Assembly (NCBI GenBank): GCA_905210485.1
Contig: CAJLXA010000035.1
Span: 1 to 19,254 of the forward strand
Source: an uncultured Eubacteriales bacterium
GTDB lineage: Bacteria > Bacillota > Clostridia > Oscillospirales > CAG-272
Reading direction: 5' to 3'
DNA length: 19,254 nucleotides
Program-made: the position numbers and the translations under genes
Notes under the pieces: generated by a model
Seen by the model: the letters and a program-made list of their open reading frames with translations, nothing else
Databases searched by the model: none
What the model was told of the DNA's origin: nothing
In this document: one piece after another, positions 1-6,535 of the stretch
Layout: each line of letters begins with the position of its first letter
How positions within the stretch are numbered: the first letter of the stretch is position 1

Positions 1-183
1 TAGTATATAGAGAAACTGCGGATGCAGGAGGTCGCGGCGCTTTTGCGCGGCTCCGATATGACGGTGACGGCGATTGCATTGGCGGTAGGGTTTGAAGACC
101 CCAACTATTTCTCCGCTGTTTTCCGGCGGAGGTTCGGGATGTCGCCGCAAAAATACCGTAAAGAATCCCGCTTTTTCCCGTAA
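1..183 (+). CDS. AraC-family transcriptional regulator, C-terminal fragment
   Basis: This is the C-terminal end of an AraC/XylS-type DNA-binding domain. The reading frame gives about 59 residues containing the second helix-turn-helix signature of the family: TVTAIALAVGFEDPNYFSAVF followed by FGMSPQKYRK, with the conserved G-F, Y-F and F-G-x-S-P-x-x-Y-R positions all present. The helix just before it (YIEKLRMQEVAALLRGSD) is the linker helix between the two HTH motifs. The upstream part lies outside the window. The first in-frame codon of the window (positions 1-3) is TAG, so the fragment may be the tail of an interrupted gene, or the codon may be an edge effect. The effector and target are not visible. 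A strong terminator follows 15 bp after the stop codon. Confidence 0.8.
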
Positions 184-198
184 GCGGACAATAATAGA

Positions 199-247
199 GC
201 GGGGGCATAAGGCCAAAACCTTATGCCCCCGCGGGAGTTTTTATATC
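199..247 (+). terminator. Rho-independent terminator after the AraC gene
   Basis: A perfect 14-bp stem (199-212 paired with 219-232, both arms rich in G/C and ending in the ATAAGG/CCTTAT part) closes a 6-nt loop. A GTTTTTAT tract follows at 238-245. It ends the AraC transcript. The leftward MATE gene stops at 293, so the same hairpin probably also stops that transcript, although the T-tract on that side is weaker. Confidence 0.9.
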
Positions 248-292
248 CGACAGAGCGGAGAGTGCGTCTCTCTTCTGGCAAAATTCCCGAGA

Positions 293-1726
293 TTACGGGC
301 GTTTGTCACATAGCACGGGTTGCGGTTGCGCCTGCCGTTTTGCTTTTGCGCGCACGGTGGAATGGCCGTGATTACGTATAAAGACGCAGAAGAGTACGAC
401 GGCCGCGCAACAGCAGAGAATATCAGCGGCGGGCGTTGCGCATACGATACCGTAAATCGGACGGATTGTATTGAAAATGAACATGAACGGAATGTCGAGA
501 ATACCTTTCCGCATGAGGGCGAGAATCAGCGATTTTGTCATATGTCCCGTTGCCTGGAAGAAGGAGATGACCGTATACGCCCACGCGGAGAAAGGACCGC
601 CGACGCACATGATGCGCAAAAAGACTACGCCGTAATGACGGGATTCCGAACCGCCGGCAATGAAGAGGCCGATCTGTTCGTTTGCAAAAACAAGGGAAGC
701 CGTCATACAGCAAAGGGAAACGGTTACGGACATGATCGCGGAGAGATATACCGTGCGGCGCATACGCCGTTTGTTACCCGATGCAAAATTGTATCCGATA
801 AGTGGTAGGACGCCCTGCGCCATGCCGCGCACCACGCAGTGAGCCAGCATGTTGACTTTTTTCGCAACGCCGATACCGGCCTGCGCGGCCGTACCGTTCG
901 CCGCCATCAGATTGTCAAGAACCGCGTAGGATATATTTTCGCACAGCGTCATGAGACAGGCGGGAATACCGATCGTGACAATGTCGAGCGGTATTCTGTT
1001 TTTGAACATGGCGCATGTGGGTTTTACGGAAAGGATCATGTCTTTCCGTCTGTGACAGAGAAGGACGATATAATAGATCAGCGTGCCGCAGTTGGAGAGC
1101 ATGGTGGCAAGCGCCGCGCCGAGCGTTTCGTATCCGGGGCGGAGAATGACAAACATGAAAAGCGGATCGAGAGCGATGTTCAGAACGCCGCCGATGATGA
1201 TGCCGAGGCTGGCCTGCATCGAACGTCCTTCCGCACGGATCAGATGCGACAGCAACGTATTGACCGCGGTGACAACGCCTCCGATCACAACGACGACCAG
1301 CATATAGCGGCAGGCATGCTCGTGAACCTCCGGGGAAGAACCGCCGAGCAGATCGACGAAACCGTCCATCAGAAGAAAGACGCCGAGCGAATACAGGGCC
1401 GATACCGCGACGCATGCCCATATGGCAAAGGCGGAGGCGCGGCGGGCGTCGTCGAAGCGTTTGGCGCCGAGCATCCGTGAAATCACGCTTGCACCGCCGA
1501 CGCCGAAAAGATTGGAGATGGCGGAAAGAAACATGAATGCGGGCATGCAGACGGTGACGGCTGTGATCATGGCGTCGCTTTTCGTCAGACCGACAAAAAA
1601 GGTATCGGCCATATTATAAATAACGAGAATAATCTGTCCCATTACCGACGGCAGTGCCAGACTGATAATGGCACGGATAATCGGACTTTCTTCAAATAAG
1701 TATTTTTCCTGTTCGCGGGTTCTCAT
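293..1726 (-). CDS. MATE-family multidrug/Na+ antiporter
   Basis: A 477-residue integral membrane protein of the MATE family, which exports cationic drugs, toxins or metabolites in exchange for Na+ or H+. The length fits (usual range 440-480) and the protein is made of about twelve hydrophobic segments in two halves. The N-terminus carries the family pattern: ALPSVMGQIILVIYNMADTF, then FVG at about residues 44-46, GVGGASVISRMLGAKR at the end of the second helix, and a second-half match (ASGNKRRMRRT). The ATG at 1726 overlaps the stop of the upstream LysR gene in an ATGA arrangement, so the two are translationally coupled. This implies that the LysR protein controls, or is co-regulated with, the pump. 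The substrate cannot be inferred from sequence. Confidence 0.93.
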   Translation of the reverse strand: MRTREQEKYLFEESPIIRAIISLALPSVMGQIILVIYNMADTFFVGLTKSDAMITAVTVCMPAFMFLSAISNLFGVGGASVISRMLGAKRFDDARRASAFAIWACVAVSALYSLGVFLLMDGFVDLLGGSSPEVHEHACRYMLVVVVIGGVVTAVNTLLSHLIRAEGRSMQASLGIIIGGVLNIALDPLFMFVILRPGYETLGAALATMLSNCGTLIYYIVLLCHRRKDMILSVKPTCAMFKNRIPLDIVTIGIPACLMTLCENISYAVLDNLMAANGTAAQAGIGVAKKVNMLAHCVVRGMAQGVLPLIGYNFASGNKRRMRRTVYLSAIMSVTVSLCCMTASLVFANEQIGLFIAGGSESRHYGVVFLRIMCVGGPFSAWAYTVISFFQATGHMTKSLILALMRKGILDIPFMFIFNTIRPIYGIVCATPAADILCCCAAVVLFCVFIRNHGHSTVRAKAKRQAQPQPVLCDKRP

Positions 1727-2679
1727 GACTCCGCACCCCCTTCTTTTCCGTAGTCCGCGCGGTTTTCCGTGAACGCGGGCATGCTTGCATTGTAATAGCG
1801 CTGAATGTTACCGATGATGCTTTGCATGTTGTCTCCCGGACGATAGAGAATCCGCACCGGGCGGCAGATACCGATGCCGTCGATACCGACGGGCACAACG
1901 TCGCCGCGTTCGGCATAATCAAGGCAGGCGTTCCGGGACAACACCGAAATACCGTATCTGGCGGCCACGAGCCGCACGATCGTATCTATGTTGTCGATTT
2001 CCATGATGACCTGCAGGCGGTCAACGTCGATGCCCGCACTGCGCAGTGCGGAATCAAACAGAACGCGCGTTCCCGAAGTTTTCGGTTTCAGAATCAGTTT
2101 TTCGCGGAACAGCTGCGGAACGGTGATAAGGCCGTTTTCGGCATAAACGCTGTCTTTTCGGACGATGGCCGTCAGGTGATCCGTGTCGATCATGACTTCG
2201 GCAAAACTTTCGGTGCGGCACTGCCCCTCAACGACGGCAAGGTCGATTTCATGATTAAGCAGTTTTTCGGAAAGTACGTCGGCCGAATCGGTCGTTACCG
2301 TGAGTTGCCCCGGAAGAGCGGTGTCCGAGGCTGTGGAGAGAACGGCGGTCAAAAGATAAGTGCCGACGCTCGGCGTAACACCGATCGTCAGGCGGTCGAT
2401 ATGGCGGCGCGAGAGGTCAATGTCGTCCGACATGCGTTTACAGACCGCTTGTATCTGCTTTACGCGTCCGACCACGGCGCGGCAGGTGTCCGTCGGTACG
2501 AGGCCACCCTTTTTGCGGATAAAGAGCTTTGCTTCCAGTTCGCGTTCGACGGAATGTATCTGCTGTGAGACCGCGGACGGCGTTAAGGACAGGTATTCCG
2601 CCGCCGCTGTATAACCGCCGAAGCGATATACTTCGAGAAGCGAAGCGTACCGCTGATCGTATCGTATTTTTTCAAGCAT
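1723..2679 (-). CDS. LysR-family transcriptional regulator (leftward, with MATE pump)
   Basis: A 318-residue LysR-type regulator. It has an N-terminal winged HTH (GGYTAAAEYLSLTPSAVSQQ, about residues 21-40), a linker helix, and a substrate-binding domain with the AVVEGQ and ...SGTRVLFDSAL... blocks typical of the CysB/CbbR-like fold. I chose the ATG at 2679 because GGAAGGAG lies 10 nt upstream and the protein then begins right before the HTH. An in-frame TTG at 2871 would add 64 unrelated residues. The gene overlaps the small upstream ORF (ATGCTTGA) and the downstream MATE gene (ATGA), so all three form one translationally coupled unit. The protein is clearly paralogous to the divergent LysR gene at 2985. 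The co-inducer is unknown. Confidence 0.93.
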   Translation of the reverse strand: MLEKIRYDQRYASLLEVYRFGGYTAAAEYLSLTPSAVSQQIHSVERELEAKLFIRKKGGLVPTDTCRAVVGRVKQIQAVCKRMSDDIDLSRRHIDRLTIGVTPSVGTYLLTAVLSTASDTALPGQLTVTTDSADVLSEKLLNHEIDLAVVEGQCRTESFAEVMIDTDHLTAIVRKDSVYAENGLITVPQLFREKLILKPKTSGTRVLFDSALRSAGIDVDRLQVIMEIDNIDTIVRLVAARYGISVLSRNACLDYAERGDVVPVGIDGIGICRPVRILYRPGDNMQSIIGNIQRYYNASMPAFTENRADYGKEGGAES

Positions 2680-2866
2680 CGGATCCGTTCTCCTTCCCGC
2701 CGCTTTTTCCGGCATCTTGCTTTTTTTCACTACATATATTTTTTGTGCGTGCGCGCGTCGCTTTTTTCCGGCGGTCGGCGTCGGAACGGTTACCGGCAAA
2801 AAAGCCGAGCGCACAGCGCATGGCGTTGTTTTCCGTATGCAGCAATAAACAGCCGCGTCTGTCCAT
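2672..2866 (-). CDS. Small leader ORF translationally coupled to LysR
   Basis: A 64-residue ORF that I do not recognise. Its ATG at 2866 sits 8 nt after AAGGGGGTGATT, which matches 10 of 12 bases of the ideal anti-16S complement and is one of the strongest ribosome binding sites in the window. It lies about 34 nt downstream of the predicted leftward transcription start. The stop codon overlaps the LysR start (ATGCTTGA, 8-nt overlap). The predicted product has a mixed N-terminal half with two Cys and a very basic C-terminal half (RRKKATRARTKN). It could be a real small protein, a leader peptide controlling LysR translation, or part of a longer LysR form starting at TTG 2871. The ribosome binding site spacing favours the first two. 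Confidence 0.45.
   Translation of the reverse strand: MDRRGCLLLHTENNAMRCALGFFAGNRSDADRRKKATRARTKNICSEKKQDAGKSGGKENGSDA
2761..2804 (-). promoter_or_regulatory. Large stem-loop within the LysR leader
   Basis: CTTTTTTCCGG (2761-2771) pairs with CCGGCAAAAAAG (2793-2804) with one bulged base. The smaller palindrome CGGTTACCG lies on the 3' side. The structure falls inside the small leader ORF, upstream of the LysR start. It could modulate LysR expression or be part of coding sequence only. Confidence 0.35.
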
Positions 2867-2879
2867 TCCAATCACCCCC

Positions 2880-2908
2880 TTGACTTTTTTTGTAAAACTA
2901 TTTATAAT
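2880..2908 (+). promoter_or_regulatory. Rightward promoter for the second LysR gene
   Basis: TTGACT (2880-2885), a 17-bp spacer and a perfect TATAAT (2903-2908). The predicted start is near 2915, giving a leader of about 70 nt before the ATG at 2985. Confidence 0.85.
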
Positions 2909-2934
2909 TGTACTCAGAAAACAGATAATGTCAA
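2907..2934 (-). promoter_or_regulatory. Leftward promoter for small ORF-LysR-MATE unit
   Basis: Read on the minus strand, TTGACA (2934-2929) is separated by 16 bp from TACAAT (2912-2907). This predicts a start near 2900, about 34 nt before the small ORF. The -10 box overlaps the -10 box of the opposite promoter. Confidence 0.75.
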
Positions 2935-2953
2935 ATTATGAATTACTGTACAT

Positions 2954-2972
2954 ATATAATAAAAACTTATAT
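2954..2972. promoter_or_regulatory. Putative LysR-type regulator box (T-N11-A)
   Basis: The perfect dyad ATATAA-N7-TTATAT contains ATAA-N7-TTAT, the classical LysR-type T-N11-A recognition pattern (T2957, A2969). Its centre at 2963 is about 63 bp upstream of the predicted leftward start, the usual position of the recognition site of LysR activators. It also lies inside the leader of the rightward LysR gene, next to its ribosome binding site, so one site could activate one gene and repress the other. The surrounding sequence is AT-rich, so chance is possible. Confidence 0.55.
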
Positions 2973-2984
2973 GCGGAGGGACGT

Positions 2985-3884
2985 ATGATTGACAATAAGG
3001 TCTATACACTTCTGAAAGTTCACGAATGCGGGAGTTTCGTTGCGGCCGCACAACAACTGAATATTACGCAACCTGCGGTCAGCCAGCATATCAAGGCGCT
3101 GGAAGAAGAACTGCATATTACCATCTTTGAACGCGGCAGGGGCAAGTTGGTTTTGACGAAACAAGGGGACGAAGTGATTAAAAGCGCGAAAAAAATGGTC
3201 GGTATCTATACCGGCCTTCTGCAGGATATTCATGATGGGAAAAGTCTCACAACGCATCTGACGATCGGCGTTACGCATACGGCGGAGAGCAATCCGATCG
3301 CCGAGGCGCTTGCCGGCTATTGCGCCAAGAATCCCCGCGTGAATATTAAAATGATTACAGACACTATAAGTAATCTTTATACAATGCTGAAGACATACGA
3401 GATTGATCTGGCGATTGTGGAGGGACGAAGCCGCGACCCCGGAATACGTTATCTTCTGATGGATACCGATTATCTTGTGCTGGCGGTGTCGCCCGATCAC
3501 CCGTTTGCCAAGAAAAGTATGGTCACGCTGAATGAACTGAAAAAGGAACGCATGATCCTGCGCCTGCCGAATTCGGGAACGCGCAATCTGTTTGTTGCGC
3601 ATCTGGAAAGCAATAATATGAGTATCAATGATTTCAACGTGATTCTGGAGGTGGATAACATTGCGACGATCAAGGATCTGATCCGTCGTGATTTCGGCGT
3701 TTCCATTCTGGCGCGAAGCGTGTGCCTCGATGAACTGAAAAAAGGGAAGATCGTCACCCTGCCGGTTGAGAACCTCAGCATGATGCGCGAGATCAATATC
3801 GCCTATCCGACCGACTTCACCCAGTTTGAACTTTTGCGGGAAATTGTCAAAAACTATAATGAAACCTTGAAACTTTATAAATAA
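2985..3884 (+). CDS. LysR-family transcriptional regulator (rightward)
   Basis: A 299-residue LysR-type regulator. It has an N-terminal HTH (GSFVAAAQQLNITQPAVSQH, about residues 16-35), a linker helix, and a substrate-binding domain containing DLAIVEGRSRD and LPNSGTRNLF. The ATG at 2985 has GCGGAGGG just upstream and gives the standard family length. Longer in-frame starts lie upstream of the predicted promoter and are rejected. Parallel blocks with the leftward LysR protein (LAVVEG/LAIVEG, SGTR.LF, MEIDNI/LEVDNI, GISVLSR/GVSILAR) show that the two arose by duplication. No obvious target gene lies directly downstream; the shared promoter region suggests cross-control with the leftward unit. 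Confidence 0.93.
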   Translation: MIDNKVYTLLKVHECGSFVAAAQQLNITQPAVSQHIKALEEELHITIFERGRGKLVLTKQGDEVIKSAKKMVGIYTGLLQDIHDGKSLTTHLTIGVTHTAESNPIAEALAGYCAKNPRVNIKMITDTISNLYTMLKTYEIDLAIVEGRSRDPGIRYLLMDTDYLVLAVSPDHPFAKKSMVTLNELKKERMILRLPNSGTRNLFVAHLESNNMSINDFNVILEVDNIATIKDLIRRDFGVSILARSVCLDELKKGKIVTLPVENLSMMREINIAYPTDFTQFELLREIVKNYNETLKLYK

Positions 3885-3928
3885 AACTGTATAAATAGTG
3901 AAATGTTTATGAAAAAACCAAAATACTC

Positions 3929-3957
3929 TTGCAGACAACGGCATGGCGTGTTACAAT
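3929..3957 (+). promoter_or_regulatory. Promoter for the HD-domain gene
   Basis: TTGCAG (3929-3934), 17-bp spacer, TACAAT (3952-3957). The predicted start is near 3964. It shows that any translation start before this point, such as an in-frame one at 3929, is not real. Confidence 0.7.
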
Positions 3958-3997
3958 AAAGAAAAAGCGGAATGATTCCGGGTATGAGGTGATTATC

Positions 3998-4594
3998 GTG
4001 AGAAAAAGTCAGATCGACCGCGATGCGGCATATAAACTTCTGCTGAAATACAATAAAGACCCGTTCCATATCCGTCATGCGCTTACGGTCGAAGGGGTTA
4101 TGCGTTATTATGCAAAAGCGCTCGGCTATGCGGATGAAGCGGACTATTGGGGAATTGTCGGTCTTCTGCACGATATTGATTTTGAACTGTATCCCGAGCA
4201 GCATTGTAAAAAGGCGCCGGAACTCCTGCGTGTCGGCGGAGTCGGCGAAGATATGATCACGGCCGTATGCTCGCACGGGTACGGCATATGTTGCGACATA
4301 GAACCGCAGCACGAAATGGAAAAGGTTCTTTTCGCCGCCGACGAACTGACAGGGTTGATTTATGCCGCTTCTCTGATGCGTCCTTCGCGAAGCGTTTCGG
4401 ATATGGAACTGTCCGGTCTGAAAAAGAAATTCAAGGATAAAAAATTTGCGGCCGGGTGCTCGCGCGATGTGATCCGCACGGGTGCGGAAAGGCTCGGCTG
4501 GGATCTTGACCGTCTGCTTTCCGAAACCATTCTTGCCATGCGCGCGGATGAAAAAAGCATCGCGGAGCAAATGGAAAACTATCAGGCCGGATAA
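3998..4594 (+). CDS. HD-domain protein (putative metal-dependent phosphohydrolase)
   Basis: A 198-residue soluble protein of the HD superfamily, which usually hydrolyses phosphate esters using bound metal. The expected ligands are all visible: H27 (IRHAL), H58-D59 (LLHDIDFE), a further His at 93 (SHGYG) and D115 (AADELTG). The family in Clostridia is about 190 residues and its substrate is unknown. The GTG start at 3998 is chosen because GAGGTG lies 6 nt upstream and the longer frame begins inside the promoter's -35 box. The next gene begins 57 bp downstream with its own ribosome binding site and no convincing promoter, so the two are likely co-transcribed. Confidence 0.85.
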   Translation: MRKSQIDRDAAYKLLLKYNKDPFHIRHALTVEGVMRYYAKALGYADEADYWGIVGLLHDIDFELYPEQHCKKAPELLRVGGVGEDMITAVCSHGYGICCDIEPQHEMEKVLFAADELTGLIYAASLMRPSRSVSDMELSGLKKKFKDKKFAAGCSRDVIRTGAERLGWDLDRLLSETILAMRADEKSIAEQMENYQAG

Positions 4595-4651
4595 TCATAT
4601 ATCTGTCTGTATGTAAACAACGGTTGACATATTGGCAGAAAGGAAGAATAT

Positions 4652-5203
4652 ATGCTGACATTAGAATCGGGGCGTCCGCAGGACACCGGTGCAAGACTGC
4701 ATAAAGAAACCGCCGTTTACGATCTCCTTGACCGACTGGGTATTGCCTATCAGCGCGTCGATCATGAAGCGGCCTTTTCCATGGAGGCTTGCGCGGCGAT
4801 AGATAAAGTGCTTTCGCCGGCTGTTATTTGCAAAAATCTGCTTTTGTGCAACGCACAGAAAACGTCGTTTTATCTTCTGATGATTCGTGAGGACAAAAAG
4901 TTTAAGACAAAAGAGATTTCTCACCAGATCGGCAGTGCGAGGCTTTCATTCGCGCCGGAAGAGTATATGGAAAAATATCTTGACGTAACGCCCGGTTCGG
5001 TGAGCGTTATGGGACTTATGAACGATCATGAAGGACATGTGAAACTTCTGATTGACGAAGATGTTCTGCACGCCGAATTGTTCGGTTGTCATCCTTGTAT
5101 CAACACTTCGAGTATCCGCCTTTCGGTGAAGGATTTGCTTTCAAAATTTTTGCCCGCCGTGGATCACGGTTACACGGCAGTGAAGCTCGGGTTTTCGGAA
5201 TAG
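4652..5203 (+). CDS. PrdX/YbaK-type aminoacyl-tRNA deacylase (prolyl-tRNA editing family)
   Basis: A 183-residue protein of the YbaK/ProX-like tRNA-editing domain family, closest in layout to PrdX/ProXp-ala proteins that remove alanine wrongly attached to tRNA-Pro. Visible blocks are VYDLLDRLGIAYQRVDHEAAF and SMEAC at the N-terminus, CKNLLL with the conserved Lys in the middle, the GSVSVMGLMND loop (family form G-x-V-S-P-x-G-L-x-N-D), and HPCINTSSIRLSVKDLL near the C-terminus. Such proteins are free-standing partners of prolyl-tRNA synthetase, which is not in this window. AAAGGAAG lies 5 nt before the ATG. A terminator follows immediately after the stop. Exact tRNA specificity is inferred from the family. 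Confidence 0.85.
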   Translation: MLTLESGRPQDTGARLHKETAVYDLLDRLGIAYQRVDHEAAFSMEACAAIDKVLSPAVICKNLLLCNAQKTSFYLLMIREDKKFKTKEISHQIGSARLSFAPEEYMEKYLDVTPGSVSVMGLMNDHEGHVKLLIDEDVLHAELFGCHPCINTSSIRLSVKDLLSKFLPAVDHGYTAVKLGFSE

Positions 5204-5204
5204 G

Positions 5205-5266
5205 AAAACGACAACGGTAAAACGGCAAAGACGTCGGAACAAGAACGGCGTTTTTGTCGTTTTTTA
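5205..5266 (+). terminator. Terminator after the tRNA-editing gene
   Basis: AAAACGACAA (5205-5214) pairs perfectly with TTGTCGTTTT (5254-5263), which runs into a T-tract. The 39-nt loop is long but has possible inner pairing (AAAACG with CGTTTT). Confidence 0.7.
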
Positions 5267-5320
5267 ACAAAATTTACAAGAAATATAACGGATTTTATGT
5301 ATATTATTTTTAAAACAGTG

Positions 5321-5349
5321 TTGACGAAATGTTGCTTCGGGCATATAAT
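5321..5349 (+). promoter_or_regulatory. Promoter for padR-type gene
   Basis: TTGACG (5321-5326), 17-bp spacer, TATAAT (5344-5349). The predicted start near 5356 leaves only about 15 nt of leader, with the G-rich ribosome binding site at its very 5' end. Confidence 0.85.
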
Positions 5350-5370
5350 GAAAGCGGGGGGTCTATTCAT

Positions 5371-5784
5371 ATGAAATGGAAAAATGATATTGACGAGAAT
5401 GTACGAAGCGGCATCGTCGAACTCCTGATTCTGAAACTTTTGTCCGAAGAAAAAATGTACGGATACCAGATCAAGCAGGAACTTTCCAAGCGTACGGGCG
5501 GTGTGTTTGTGATTAAAGAGGGATCGCTTTACGGTCCGCTTTACCGCATGTTTGAACGTAAACTCATTTCGTCCGAAAAAATTCTGGTTGGCGAAAAACG
5601 TTTTCGGAATTACTATTGTATAGAAGAGGCCGGACGTGAATATCTGGAATACGGACTTGCAGAACTGTCAAAGGTTTACCGTGGCGTTCATGAACTTCTG
5701 AATTTTCACGCAGAAGAACAGGACGAAAATGCCGATGATAAAGAGCCGGAAGGCGACTTTCTTCGGGATTCGGAGAAATTGTGA
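5371..5784 (+). CDS. PadR-family transcriptional regulator
   Basis: A 137-residue PadR-type winged-HTH repressor. The domain runs from about residue 8 to 85 with the family hallmarks SGIVELLILKLLSEEKMYGY, then QIKQEL, and KEGSLYGPLYRMFERKLI, followed by the winged strand and the YYCIEEAGREYL segment. The C-terminal 30 residues are acidic and probably flexible. The ATG at 5371 follows GGGGGG by 9 nt; an in-frame upstream start at 5329 lies inside the promoter. PadR proteins are commonly paired with HAAS/DUF1700 membrane proteins. Such a gene lies downstream at 6140, but a terminator and a second promoter separate the two, so they are neighbours rather than a simple operon. Confidence 0.93.
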   Translation: MKWKNDIDENVRSGIVELLILKLLSEEKMYGYQIKQELSKRTGGVFVIKEGSLYGPLYRMFERKLISSEKILVGEKRFRNYYCIEEAGREYLEYGLAELSKVYRGVHELLNFHAEEQDENADDKEPEGDFLRDSEKL

Positions 5785-5838
5785 GAAAAAAACGGTGCGG
5801 CGCCCGGCGCACAGGGGCGCGGCCGCCGTTATGACACG

Positions 5839-5884
5839 TCGGATATAGGCACAAATAAAAATAAGGTTTTATAAGTATATCCGA
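5839..5884. repeat. 9-bp perfect inverted repeat
   Basis: TCGGATATA (5839-5847) and TATATCCGA (5876-5884) are exact reverse complements 28 bp apart. The inner part is A/T-rich. It could be an RNA stem just before the terminator, or a pair of operator half-sites. Confidence 0.6.
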
Positions 5885-5892
5885 TTGCGGAG

Positions 5893-5929
5893 CGGGCAGT
5901 TTGTCGTGGGACGAACAGCCCGTTTTTTT
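5893..5929 (+). terminator. Terminator of the PadR transcript
   Basis: The outer stem CGGGC (5893-5897) pairs with GCCCG (5918-5922) and the inner stem TCGT (5904-5907) with ACGA (5911-5914). A run of seven T follows (5923-5929). Confidence 0.85.
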
Positions 5930-5989
5930 GCTTATGCGGAATATGGACAACAAAAATTGACATTTTTATACTTTTTTGCCGAAAACTTA

Positions 5990-6018
5990 TTGCAAAGGGA
6001 GGAAAGAAGTGGTACAAT
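5990..6018 (+). promoter_or_regulatory. Promoter for the HAAS-type gene
   Basis: TTGCAA (5990-5995), 17-bp spacer, TACAAT (6013-6018). The start is expected near 6025, giving a leader of about 115 nt that is almost entirely purine. Confidence 0.7.
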
Positions 6019-6139
6019 ATGGTGAAAAATATAACTTATATGGAAAAAGGGTGGGGAAAAGAGAGCGAAAAAGAAGAAAAATACGGGGAAAAAGAGAGTA
6101 ACAGACGAAAAAAGAGAGAAGAACAACGAGGAAAAGACC

Positions 6140-6535
6140 ATGATGGGGGAAAACAGAAGAACGATAGAACGGTACATACGGGAGATCGGAAAGGAATTGC
6201 AGGAAAGTCCGGCAAAGAAGTGGGCGATCAAGGCGGAACTGAGAGAGATCCTGTACGACACATACGGAACGAGCGAACACCTGACGGAAGAAATGCTGTA
6301 CGAGGAGTTCGGATTGCCGGAAGAAGTGGCGATGGGGTATTACGAGAAGACGGATGTATCGAAACTGAAGAAGAGAACGGGGAAGTATACGGTGATCGCG
6401 GCAGGGGTATGCGTGCTGGCGGTGCTGGCCGTTGCGTTCACGGTGTATCTGATAGTGAAGACGAAAGAAACCGTAACGATCGTATCGAACTTCGGGGCGA
6501 TATGGGGATCGCGGATATGTGGGATGAAGAAATGA
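6140..6535 (+). CDS. HAAS-type (DUF1700/DUF6120-like) single-pass membrane protein
   Basis: A 131-residue protein. Residues 8-68 form the helical HAAS-like domain (TIERYIREIGKELQ..., a short acidic stretch, then LYEEFGLPEEVAMGYYE, matching the family's F-G-x-P-E-E-x-A pattern). One transmembrane helix spans about 83-106 and a short tail of 25 residues follows. Such proteins often accompany PadR regulators and sense or transmit envelope signals; the role here is inferred. ATG 6140 follows GAGG by 8 nt. The codon use is odd: Arg is read only as AGA or CGG and most codons end in a purine, whereas neighbours prefer CGC/CGT and C- or U-ending codons. This suggests recent acquisition or strong strand-specific selection. 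No terminator is seen after it. Confidence 0.75.
   Translation: MMGENRRTIERYIREIGKELQESPAKKWAIKAELREILYDTYGTSEHLTEEMLYEEFGLPEEVAMGYYEKTDVSKLKKRTGKYTVIAAGVCVLAVLAVAFTVYLIVKTKETVTIVSNFGAIWGSRICGMKK

Larger units (their letters stand above)
5785..6139. other. Intergenic region between PadR and HAAS genes
   Basis: This 355-bp stretch has no gene. It holds a GC-rich imperfect hairpin just after the PadR stop (ACGG...CCGT around 5795-5830), a 9-bp inverted repeat (5839-5884), a clear terminator (5893-5929), a promoter (5990-6018) and a long purine-rich leader (about 6040-6139). Confidence 0.8.

Noticed and set aside
2967..3944. Leftward open frame (325 codons) opposite the second LysR gene
   Set aside because: It is antisense to a clear LysR gene and would cover its ribosome binding site and the LysR box.
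4624..4652. Promoter TTGACA with 17-bp spacing before the tRNA-editing gene
   Set aside because: The matching -10 position (AATATA) would overlap the start codon, although a ribosome binding site precedes it. It is probably a chance match.
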